In this document: in pieces, positions 33,577 to 42,975 of the stretch | Layout of the letters: each line of letters starts with the position of its first letter | Numbering within the stretch: position 1 is the first letter of the stretch | Source of the DNA: Panagrolaimus kolymaensis | Taxonomy: Eukaryota; Nematoda; Chromadorea; Rhabditida; Panagrolaimidae | NCBI GenBank assembly: GCA_028622995.1 | Contig: JAJQJQ010000003.1 | Span: forward strand, 8,370,001 to 8,434,000 | Length of the DNA stretch: 64,000 nucleotides | Reading direction: 5' to 3' | Notes under the pieces: generated by a model | Database searches by the model: none | What the model saw: only the letters and a program-made list of their open reading frames with translations | Told to the model about the DNA's origin: nothing | Program-made: the position numbers and the translations under genes

Positions 33577-35210
33577 TCAGATATCATGGGCTGAATCAGT
33601 TTTTGTAACAATTTCATCTGCAGCTTCCACGGCATTAGTTTTGGATTCATGTGGAAGAGTACTTCGTCGAGGAAAGAAAGTATGAGTTGTACCATATGCG
33701 GTCATATTAGGTAATCTGCTTGTGTAAACATCCGCTAATCTATTCAAATGACGATAAAAATATGTTGAGCTATGAAATGTTCGAAACATTGAACCAAATT
33801 GTGGATTAAACATTGATTTTGCAGTTTCACTAAAAATGAAATTAAGTACAATATTTTTGTATCCTTCAGCCTTCATGATTACCGTAAAGTATATCTTTCG
33901 CGAATCCATTCATTAATTACTTCGCAACACGCTGGATCTTCATCTCCATATTTTTGATAAGTTTCAATCATTTGAGTTAAAGTTTCTAACCATACAATTG
34001 TGTAATGATAGGTATCTAAATTTTGAACACGTATTTCACGAGCAAGTTCTGGGACTATTGCAGCTGTATGCCAGCCTAATTGTAAAATGGGATCAGCAAG
34101 ATCAGTGTAAATGTGATCACCAAAGTAAAGTACGCCTCTGGATTTGAATTCAGCTTTTTGTGAGAAATCTTTCATGTTTCCCTGAAAGATTGGTTTAGAC
34201 GGTTCTGGAATAGCAATAATAAGAGCTAAACTTACTCCAGAATAAATACATCCGGGATCAAGTGTAACAACTTTTTCATAAGCTAAACCATCAGTTTCTT
34301 CATTGTATTGCCTAAACGCAGCTTTGCCTTGAAAAAATGTGGGCTTTCTTGCAGAAACAACAATATATTTAAAATATTTTCTCCAATCTTCACCCAACAT
34401 AAATGTCATTCCACTATTTATAAATTTGAATGGACTATTTGTGATTATAAACAATTCTTTATCATTTTCTTTTAACATCCGCAAATATTCAGTAAGCCCT
34501 TCATTTTTATGAACATAATGGGTGAGATCATTTATAACATACTGATACATCTCACCCGAACCATGAACCCTTTGAACACATTCTGCAACGTCTTCATAAA
34601 GAGATACTGGATCAAAAGAAAGTTTTTTATCATCAAAATATTGTACGATTCTTGAAAGTAATCCAGCCCATGGTAAACTAAATAAATCAATAAGTTGTGG
34701 CAAATTTTTTCCTTTATTATGTGGAACAGCGAAATCTCCATAAAGTTCTTTAACTTCGTCATCAGTTAATTTTCGTTTTCCTCGATAAACAGTTCCTCGC
34801 TGAATTTGATTGTAAGCATCAACTTTAAGCAATACGCAATTTTCAACATCGTAATGAAGCCCTCGAATAGCAAAAGCTAAATCAGGAGTAATTTCAAGCA
34901 AAGCTCTTGGATACTTTAAATCTTTTACAAGTCTTTTCAATGTGCAATTGTAAACAAGGGTATTCAAGTTTTTAGTATATACAGCTAAAGTGTAATCATA
35001 ATCAAATCCATAAACTCCAATATTTCGCAAATTCATTTCATAATTGGTGAAAACTCCACGAGGTTTTACTCGATGAGTCAATGGCATTTTATTTACTTCA
35101 GCTTTAGCATGTTCATAAATGCTACGAAGTTTTGATGGAACATCATCTTCATGTTTGCTTGCATAATTCCGACTTAATGTCACCCATAAACTTCGTTGTT
35201 GTTTCAGCAT
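33577..35210 (-). CDS. NT5DC2/3-like 5'-nucleotidase domain protein
   Basis: HAD-superfamily protein of the purine 5'-nucleotidase (NT5DC) group. Minus-strand exons 35210-33883 and 33829-33577 join in phase 2 to 526 residues; the first exon of 1.3 kb is unusually long here. The N-terminal 20 residues are basic, possibly a mitochondrial presequence. HAD motif I is GFDYDYTLAVY (both catalytic Asp present), motif II FIITNSPFKF, and the later motifs fall in VLYFGDHIYTDL. The end contains MFNPQFGSMFRTFH, typical of NT5DC2/3, followed by a family-unlike Thr/Glu-rich tail of about 40 residues. It lies 168 bp downstream of the ZNF593-like gene on the same strand, with an ATTTTTAAAG acceptor-like sequence directly before the ATG, suggesting an operon. 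The substrate is not known for this subgroup. Confidence 0.93.
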
Positions 35211-35378
35211 TCTTTAAAAATTTATGTGAGTAAGCAATAACACAAAGTTGTTGAAAGTAGTAAAAAAGAGCGATACTCCGATGAAACGGTTTGTGAATAA
35301 TAAACAGACAAAGTTGTTACATAGTTTTTATAACGTAAAAATCAACAAAAAGTAAACAAATATATTTAACAAACATTA

Positions 35379-35772
35379 TTAAACTTCTAAAGCTGGCTCA
35401 GATTTAACAGGTTTGGATACTTCAGCACGACCAATTCCACCAGCAAGATCAGCTTCAACTTGAGTATATGCAGGCACTTTGAGACGTTTCATTTGACGTT
35501 TATGAGCTGAAACAATAAAACTTAACAAATATGACGATAATAGCGTCTAAACACTTACGATTTGATTTTATATGTCGTTGAAAAGCATCATCACTAACGA
35601 AATATCGAACACAAGCTACACAATGAAATTCACCATTTCCAGGAAGATCATAAGCTTCTTCAGCTGTAAGCTTTTTGGCCATCTTTTCAGGTTTCATATC
35701 TTCTTGTATTTCATCGAGATCTTTAGCTTTACGCTTACGAACTTTATTTGATTGAATGTGATAACGAGGCAT
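35379..35772 (-). CDS. ZNF593: ZNF593/Bud20-like zinc finger protein
   Basis: Minus-strand exons 35772-35559 and 35506-35379 join in phase 1 to 113 residues. The N-terminus is basic (NKVRKRKAKDLDEIQEDM), as in ZNF593 proteins. Then comes LPGNGEFHCVACVRYFV with the CxxC of a C2H2 finger, and its histidines follow in FQRHIKSNPHKRQMKRL. The C-terminal KVPAYTQVEADLAGGIG is the conserved family tail. ZNF593 and yeast Bud20 act in late nuclear steps and export of the 60S ribosomal subunit. A TTTTTAG acceptor lies one base before the ATG. It is the upstream member of a possible two-gene operon with the NT5DC gene. Confidence 0.93.
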
Positions 35773-36636
35773 CCTAAAAAAAATATGAAGATTGAAAAAC
35801 AAAATTTATTGGAAAAGGAAATTTCAAAGAGACGATCAAAAAACATTTTATGGGTGTTTTTATTTGGCGTTTGAGCCTCCATTCACCAAACATTTGCTCG
35901 AATTTGAAATTGTTGAGTGTAAATAAAAATTTTTTTTGCGATGAGCTTTTGTTGAACTTCAAATTTATTTATTGAGAATGCAATAAATATGGTTCAAGTA
36001 ACTTTAGTTGATTCATGCTTACAAGCAAAAGCATAAAAAATTAGAAGAAATTACACTAATGATTTCCTTTCGATTTTGTAAAAATGTATTCAAGCAAGCG
36101 ATCGATGTTTTTCCGTTATCCATTTTTTTGTTTGTGTCATAATCTAAAGTGGATGGAGAGCTTTCTTGATGAAGTGATTGGGAACTCGTCATTCTATGCC
36201 TCCGTTAATCAATCAAGATATTTAATTTAAATCTGAATTTGGCTTTTTTTGCTTTCAAAGTTTGACTAAACTTGTGCCAAATATGGGAAATGCCATTGAA
36301 TGCTTGCCATTATGCTTTCCAATTTTTTTATTTTTGATTGATCAATCTTTAAGTTTTAAAACTCAATAAACTAAAAACAATTTCCATAAAAAGGTGTAAT
36401 TAAATGCGACGATCTTAACGCGATTTATTCATCCACCAAAGACTGCACTCACAGTACATATTGATGTTTGTAGTGTCGACATTATTTGTTGATGTGCGAC
36501 CAATGCAATCAGTTTGGAAAAAAAATGAACTCCAAAAATGCCAGTTGGATGCCTTTCCAAAGACTTTAAATTCATCAAATAACCTCATAAATAAATAAAT
36601 TAATTAAATATTTGAAAATTTCAGATCCAACCCAAA
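35773..36636. other. Divergent upstream region
   Basis: About 860 bp between the ZNF593-like gene (minus) and TRAP-delta (plus). No coding frame or repeat was recognised. TTTCAG lies 12 bp upstream of the TRAP-delta ATG. Confidence 0.4.
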
Positions 36637-37228
36637 ATGCTTTTCAAAGCTTTATTATTGTTAGTTGGAATTGCTGCAACTTCAGCTTTCTCTTGTGGTT
36701 CCCCAAAATGGTCACATACTGGCTTTTCCACCACCGATGGATTCTTCCATTTCAAAACCACATACATTGTTGAATACAGTTTACAATGTGATGCTCCAAT
36801 CAGAGTAAATTTTAACTTAAAAATAATAAGCACCCAACTTTTTTCCTTTAGGATGCTTCTTTCTATGCCGTTATCAATGGCAATGCTTACCAAGTAGCAC
36901 AATCTGAAGAAACTTCCAAATTCCAAGTTTCATGGCAACTTGAACATGCTGATTCAGGATCTCAAACATTTGATATCCATATTTACGATGATGAAAAATA
37001 TGCTGCTTATCAACGTGATGGAGCTTCAGTTAAACCTCTTTTCACTATTCAACAATACCATAGCGTATGTTTAACCAATATCATAATTCATGAAAATTAT
37101 TTAAACATAAATAATTATTACAGGGAATCTCATACAATCGTTTCTTCTATGCCGAATCATTCGTTACCGTTCTTTCCCTTGGAGTTGCTTATTATGCCGT
37201 TACACTCAGAAATCAAGTCAAATCTTAA
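36637..37228 (+). CDS. SSR4: Translocon-associated protein subunit delta
   Basis: Exons 36637-36804, 36852-37064 and 37124-37228, all phase 0, give 161 residues, near the usual length. The protein is part of the TRAP complex beside the Sec61 translocon in the ER membrane. Residues 1-17 are a signal peptide (LLLLVGIAATSAFS). The luminal domain starts with CGSPKW, holds the second Cys (EYSLQCDAP) for the conserved disulphide, and has a beta-sandwich pattern (FYAVINGNAYQVAQS, FQVSWQLEH, FDIHIYDDE). One membrane span (ESFVTVLSLGVAYYAVTL) precedes a short basic cytosolic end (RNQVKS). A trans-splice-type acceptor is close to the ATG. Confidence 0.94.
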
Positions 37229-37874
37229 ATCCACTGCCTTTTTTATATTTACCAAGTCTAAAGCAAACAAAATAATAATGTAAAACCCTTATCCAATTAT
37301 GTTTGAAGATAATAATAGTTTAATATCCAATCCAAAAAGCAATACTTATTTTTAGTTGAATCAATGAAAGTCAAAAACTTTTTGAAATTTATTTTTGCGA
37401 TTTTAGTTCTAACATTTTTCGATGATTGAACACTTTTTTGCTCCCATTTTTTTATGTTAGCTTTAAAGCACAAAATTTAAATAAGATTTTATTTTAAAAC
37501 TTCTAAAAATTTCCTTATCAATTCAATGGTTTTATTTTTACCGTAATTTTACGAAAAAAATTTGTTTATTGGTATTAGGTGTATTATCGCCAAACATTAT
37601 TGCCATAGGCTTTTGCATTTTTTGTTTGTTTGCTTGTTTTGCTGCTTTTTGTTGATTAGACTTGGTTGTTGCTAAAATTTGTTTCTAAAATATTTTTACT
37701 GGTTTTTGTTATTATTCTTTTAATTTATTGCCTCTCTGTTTTTCATAAATTTATTTAACTATCGAACGCGTACAAGCAATTTTTCTTTCGTGGTTATCGA
37801 GTTTCCAATGCTTATCACATATTTTTTGATGATTATAACAAAAACAAAGTTTTTATCTGAAACTATTTTTAGAG
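37229..37874. other. Intergenic, no gene seen
   Basis: 3' flank of TRAP-delta and promoter side of the FAM210-like gene. A CTATTTTTAG acceptor lies 2 nt before the next ATG. Confidence 0.4.
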
Positions 37875-38853
37875 ATGCTCTCTCGACAATGTATACAACT
37901 CATCAGATTTAGCAGTATTCAAAAAGCATCCAGTATTCAACGAGTGTCATGCTGCACGATTCTACAATTAAAACCTTCAGTCCTGAATGATGCAATTCTC
38001 AAACATAATGATGTACGATGGCTATCAACAACGACTCCAAGTGGAACAGATCATCCTAATGATTCCAAGGTAAATAATAACGATTATTGATAAACTTATG
38101 ATGTTAATATTATAGAAAGATCGATTTGGAAGATTTACAAACTTCAAAATTTCTATGTCACCAGAAGAAAAAGAACAAAAGCAAAAAGAAATTGCTCATC
38201 AGCATGCTGTATGTTTCAATGATGAACTTGCTTTTGTTAATATACCTATTTCTTTCAGGAAGAAAAACCAGAAGGTTTATTTGCCAAATTCAAATTTTAC
38301 TTCAAAAGATACTGGTATATTGCTGTGCCTGTCCATATGACTGTTTGTACTATTTGGTTAGGAGTATTATTTTTAACAGTAAGAAGGTAAGGCTTTCGAC
38401 TTTTCATATGTGTTCTTTACTTCTTACATTGTGCGTTTTTAGTGGTATTGATGTTATTGCTCTGCTTAAAGTCCTTCATACTCCTGAGTTCTTGATTGAA
38501 AAAGTTCAAAATGTTCCTGAAGCTGCTGGAGAATTAGTCGTTGCTTTAATTTTATACAAAGTTTGTCATTCCTTTAATGATGTTTCTGTAAACGATTAGC
38601 ATTTTAGATTGCTACTCCTCTTCGTTATGCAACATCTTTAGCTGGTATTAAACTTACTTTTAATGTTCTTCGTCGAATGGGAAAACTTAAAATTGCCAAA
38701 GAAGTTGAATATGGTGTCAGAACGAAATATGAAAAATATGAACTTATGGTTCGCAAATTGAATGAACGTCGTTTAGCAAGTGTTGCTGCTCGTCATCCTA
38801 AAACTCCTGCATCTCATTCGCTCCGTAAAAAATCGAATACTAAAGAAACTTGA
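37875..38853 (+). CDS. FAM210 (DUF1279) mitochondrial membrane protein
   Basis: Exons 37875-38069, 38116-38208, 38259-38386, 38443-38560 and 38608-38853 give 259 residues. The N-terminal 60 residues are Arg/Ser-rich and nearly free of acid (RQCIQLIRFSSIQK), a mitochondrial presequence. The DUF1279 core follows: FKFYFKRYWYIAVPVH, a membrane span (MTVCTIWLGVLFLTV), SGIDVIALL and a second helical segment ending YKIATPLRYATSLAG. The C-terminal 50 residues are basic and helical (ATSLAGIKLTFNVLRRMGK then KYEKYELMVRKLNERR), like the coiled-coil end of FAM210A. FAM210 proteins sit in the inner membrane and affect mitochondrial protein synthesis. It precedes NitFhit by 232 bp on the same strand. Confidence 0.9.
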
Positions 38854-39085
38854 CCCTTAGCATTTTGATAGTAGATAAAGTTTATGTTTGATGATGTATT
38901 GTTTGATTTAGTTGTAACGTTATTGAATTTTGTAGCTGATATATTTCATTAATTGTTTTGTATTTTGATTGTATAAAGCTTATTAACGACTCCATTTTTC
39001 TGAATTTTCACTACAGTTACCCACTGCAACGAGTACTTAACTTTCTTTTTACTGACAATGATTTTATGCATGTGGATTTTTAAAG

Positions 39086-40727
39086 ATGATGCAAACTCAA
39101 CGCGCTCTTCGTCAAGTTGTATCAAACCCATTGATTGCTGTGTGCCAATTAACAAATACTCATGATAAAACGAGAAACATTGAAAAGTGTCATGAATTTA
39201 TTGCACAAGCAAAGAATTATGGTTGTAAGGTACAGTGTTCTTTCAATTTCTCAACTTTACTTGCTCGTTTTTAGATGATTTTCTTTCCCGAATGTTCTGA
39301 TTATGTTGGACGGTCAAAAGAAGAAGCTTTAAAGTTTGCTGAACCAATCACTGGCGATTTTATCAAGTCTTTTCGTGAAATGGCAGAGAATTATAAAATG
39401 TGGATTTCTGTTGGAGGTTTTCACAATCGAGTAAGCTTTCTTTTTTTTCATCATTCAATTTATCCTCAAACTTTTCAGAAATCAGATGATATTCTACCAG
39501 CAAATACTCATCTCATTATTGATGACAATGGAAAAGTGATTGTTCAATATGATAAGCTCCATCAATTCAATATCGATACTCCAAAAGTGCGCTTACTTGA
39601 ACGTGAATTTTCTTCAGCTGGAAATGAATTACACAATCCCGTTGAAACTCCAGTGGGTAAAATTGGATTAAATATTTGTTATGATGTTAGATTTCCTGAA
39701 TTAAGTTGGTTTCATCGTCAAGCTGGAGCTGATATTTTGACATTTCCTGCTGCTTTTACTGTACCAACTGGAATGGCTCATTGGGAGGTTAGTTATTAAC
39801 TCATTTTGGAACTAAATTGTCCATCAAAGTTTCACAAAATGAATCACATCTTAGTAAATATCAAGTTGGCCTTTGTAATGGAGAAGTGGCATACCTACAA
39901 ACTTCTCTTTCTTTCTTTTTTGTCATTTGTAATAATAGTCCCATCATCTTTTTAGATTCTCTTACGTGCTCGTGCTATTGAAACACAATGTTATGTAGTT
40001 GCTTCAGCTCAATATGGTAAACACAATGATACTCGAAATTCGTATGGACATGCTATGATTGTTGATCCTTATGGCAAAGTTGTGGCTCAATGCACTGATA
40101 AAGAAGGACTTTGTTTTGCTGAAATTGATTTAGACTATGTTAAAGAAGTTCGACAAGGATTAAATATGATTGGTGATCGACGCGGTGATCTTTACACAAC
40201 TTATTACAAGCAAAAGCTCTCATCAGAAAGTGGCGGAGATGCTAAATTTGGTGATAAAATGGTTCCTGCTGCATCAATATTTTACCGATCACGACTAAGC
40301 TTTGCTTTTACAAACTTACATCCTTTGGTTCGTGGACGTATGTTTCGTCATTTTATTTAGCTCATTTATGAATCTTTCGTATGTTTTAGATGTACTTGTT
40401 TCACCTAATCGTGTAGTTTCATCAATCAAGGATTTAACACCTGCCGAAAATGCTGACCTTTTCAATACAGTTCAAATCGTTTCAGCTGCAGTACTTGGAC
40501 ATCATAAAACTGAATCAAGTAATGTTGCAATTCAAAATGGTCCAGATGCTGGTCAAACTGTTCCTCATGTTCATGTCCATATTATTCCACGAAGGCATAA
40601 AGATTTTGGAGACGATACCGATAACATGTATAAAGAACTTGCTGAACATGAAACTAAACGACCTCAACAAACTCCTGAACAAATGGCTGAAGAGGCTGCA
40701 ATATATCGAAAACTTCTTTATCCTTAG
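39086..40727 (+). CDS. nft-1: NitFhit fusion: nitrilase-like domain plus Fhit hydrolase
   Basis: Exons 39086-39229, 39275-39430, 39479-39787, 39956-40337 and 40390-40727 give 442 residues. Residues 1-285 or so form the nitrilase-like Nit domain with the full Glu-Lys-Cys triad: Glu in MIFFPECSD, Lys in YDKLHQF, Cys in NICYDVRFPEL. The C-terminal 150 residues are Fhit: FYRSRLSFAFTNLHPLVRGHVLVSPNR, then the HIT motif in TVPHVHVHIIPRR with the catalytic His. Fhit cleaves dinucleoside polyphosphates such as Ap3A. Nit1-type domains hydrolyse deaminated glutathione. Worms and flies make the two as one protein. The ATG directly follows ATTTTTAAAG, an acceptor-like sequence, which fits trans-splicing as the second gene of an operon. 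Confidence 0.97.
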
Positions 40728-41217
40728 AATTTATTGTATGTGCAGATTTTTGATTTAAACTTGTAGAATACGGTGACTAAATAAATATATTTGTTTGTAT
40801 CGGAAATCGTGTTATTAAAAGATTCTAATAGTAGTAATTTACGAGAAAGACTTAAAACATAAAAGCACTTTATAATTAAACTAAAAGATAACTTTGATAT
40901 TATCGGTAAAAAAGCATGAGATTCGGAAGCATTGTAATCATCTAATTGGCAACTTGCCTCTATTGTTATTGCTTCCCATGATTTCTTACCCAAAAATTTT
41001 CTTTGATGTTTCATCCATTCTTCTCTTTCTTGCATCCAACTTTTAGAAAATGTGTTAATTTGCATAGGAAAATATTCATTCCTTTCATTCAGTATAAAAG
41101 GATGACCGATTCATCAAATATTCTTTATTCGTCGTTTACATCCACGGCCTCATCACATTGAACGCTGCTTATTCATCCTGCCTGATCTGATCGTCTTCAA
41201 ACTAATTTCAACAACAA
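40728..41217. other. Intergenic with an uncertain minus-strand frame
   Basis: 3' end of NitFhit (AATAAA near 40781) and promoter of the next gene. A 113-codon minus-strand frame (41065-40724) starts with a true ATG and has about 35 protein-like residues (EREEWMKHQRKFLGKKSW, EASCQLDD) before turning low-complexity. It might be a small gene, with the rest spliced out or non-coding. Support is weak. Confidence 0.35.
41093..41100 (+). promoter_or_regulatory. TATA-box candidate
   Basis: TATAAAAG lies 125 bp before the start codon of the Lys/Pro-rich protein. A TATA box suggests strong, tissue-specific expression; support is the motif and position only. Confidence 0.45.
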
Positions 41218-41709
41218 ATGGCGCTATTCGACATGAATTTGGTATGTTTTTTTTATGATTTTCCTTTGAATTAACTTTCTTTTTTTCAGGGTGTTCTATT
41301 CGCTTCAGTTACACTAACTCTACAAGCTGTTATTGCCGTATCAATCTTGATCCAATGCAAAGTTCTCAAAAAGAAGGCTCCTCCTGCTGGTGGTGGTAAT
41401 GGTGCATCAGCTGCTATCCCTCCAAATGGTGCTGCTCCTGTTTCAGTTAATGGTGCTCCACCTCCTCCATCTGCTGCTGCTGGTACTCCAGCTGGTGCTA
41501 AAACCGATGCTAAAACACCTGAACCAGCAAAAGATAAGAAAGATGAAAAAGCTGGCGAAGAGAAGAAAGATGAAAAGCCACCTGGAGAAAAAACGAAAGA
41601 TGAAAAATCTGCTGCGCAACCCAAAACTCAAGAAAAAAAAGAAGATGGTGGAGACAACTATGAAGATGTTGCTGTCGGTGGTGATGCTCCTCCTCCTCCT
41701 CCTGCTTAG
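41218..41709 (+). CDS. Single-pass membrane protein with Lys/Glu- and Pro-rich tail
   Basis: Exons 41218-41241 and 41290-41709, phase 0, give 147 residues. After an eight-residue first exon (MALFDMNL) there is one hydrophobic span (GVLFASVTLTLQAVIAVSIL) ending in QCKVLKKK, so the N-terminus is probably outside and the tail cytosolic. The tail is Ala/Pro/Gly-rich to about residue 90, then alternates Lys, Glu and Asp (KDEKAGEEKKDEKPPGEK), and ends in GGDAPPPPPA. I do not recognise a family; such low-complexity membrane proteins are common among nematode lineage-specific genes. Codon use is more GC-rich at third positions than in neighbours. An upstream TATA box suggests high expression. Confidence 0.7.
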
Positions 41710-42078
41710 TTTTCACTGGTTATTAGTCTGATCAAATTTTCAAATGCCTAATGTCTAACATCTAATATCAAATGTCAAATGCAAAGCAAATAAATAAAGC
41801 ATATTTTAATGATTTATCTTTGTATACTTTTTTGGGATTTTCTGCATCATTTACTTGTGTTATTTGTTGCTTTTTTTTTACGGAATGCTTCCATTTCTTC
41901 ATTTGCCGTTTATTATTGATTTATTGTTAGCTGAGGGTTTTGTTGTAGCAAACTATAAGATCGAAACAAAAGCATACAAGGTAAGAAAGATTTATTCAAA
42001 AAATTGGTAAATAATATACAAAGTAAGTAAATAACAAGAAATATAATATAAACAGATAAAATCAAAAAATGGAAAAAG
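41710..42078. other. Convergent 3' intergenic region
   Basis: 3' flanks of two small genes. AATAAA near 41791 could serve the plus-strand gene. No other feature is seen. Confidence 0.4.
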
Positions 42079-42630
42079 TCAATCGAATTCAGTGTCTTCT
42101 TCAGAACTTTGCATTTGGTCAGGAAGAGGATAGTTGAAACGATCTAACTCATTGATGACAGAATCGGCTGTTGAATGAACGGCACTTTCTTCGAAATTTG
42201 CTTCCATTTTGTCCGCATCGAAAAGTATACTCTAAAAAAAGCAAAGTAAATAAATAGATAACAGAAAAGAATGACTTACTTCAGAAACTTTGTTACTTAT
42301 TTTAGCCATTTCATGAGCGTTTCTTTGGATCAATTCAGATTTCTTCTTTATTTGTTCTGACGACTTGATGCTTTGAGAAGCGACATCTTCTGAGAGTTTT
42401 TTAACAAGACCATATACATGTTCGAGATCACGACGAAGCTGAATAAGATCGGAGCGGATTCGTGTTACCTAAAATGTCAAAATGATGCTCAATAAAACCA
42501 TTAGGAAACAAACCTCATTTTTTAAAGACTGAATTTCTGTTTCTGTTGGAGTTAGTAAAATTTCTGCAGCTTCATCTTCTTCATTATTTTGATTTGAAAA
42601 GCAGCATGCCAGTGATTTAAAACAATTCAT
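42079..42630 (-). CDS. Small coiled-coil protein with Cys-rich N-terminus
   Basis: Minus-strand exons 42630-42514, 42468-42280 and 42231-42079, all phase 0, give 152 residues. The first 12 residues hold three Cys (MNCFKSLACCFS), a pattern often palmitoylated, so membrane attachment is possible. Residues 20-105 are helical with heptad-like spacing (ETEIQSLKNEVTRIRSDL, LRRDLEHVYGLVKKLSEDV, KKKSELIQRNAHEMAKI) and probably form a coiled coil. The C-terminal 45 residues are acidic (MQSSEEDTEFD). I do not recognise a family; the layout recalls small vesicle- or membrane-linked coiled-coil proteins, but that is a guess. Confidence 0.65.
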
Positions 42631-42827
42631 AATGATGAGAAAAAAAAACTGACGAAAAAAAGTTAATGAAAAAACAACTTTGCTGACGAAAAGGAAGCAA
42701 GAAATTATTTTCAAAGAAAAGATGGTTTCTCATCGCTCTCTTCAAAGTGTTCGTTTATTCATTTTTTGCCAAGTATTACACACAAAGGCATACTGTAAGC
42801 CGCTTTTTATGGGTTAACTTTAATGTT

Positions 42828-42908
42828 TGCTCGTCCTTTTTTCGATGCTTTGAATGATCTTGGATTGACGCTTTGTATTACTAATAAGGAAATGTTGGAT
42901 TTTACATC
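42828..42908 (+). pseudogene. Displaced fragment of mitochondrial RNA polymerase
   Basis: 42841-42900 aligns without gaps to 44881-44940, exactly 2,040 bp downstream, with 48 of 60 positions identical. It includes the string for FDALNDLG. Beyond these limits similarity fades. It lies upstream of the pseudogene's first exon, so it is a piece of a second, older copy. Confidence 0.8.
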
Positions 42909-42975
42909 CTAAACTAAGTATGTTTTGTTTGTTTAAATATTATGAATATAGCTTAATTTAATATCACTTTTAGAT

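Noticed and set aside
34532..34762. 76-codon frame within the NT5DC gene
   Set aside because: Out-of-frame shadow of a long exon with HAD motifs.
41286..41731. Alternate-frame and antisense frames over the Lys/Pro-rich gene
   Set aside because: Shadows produced by GCT/CCT-rich coding sequence; only the plus frame has a membrane span, start and intron.
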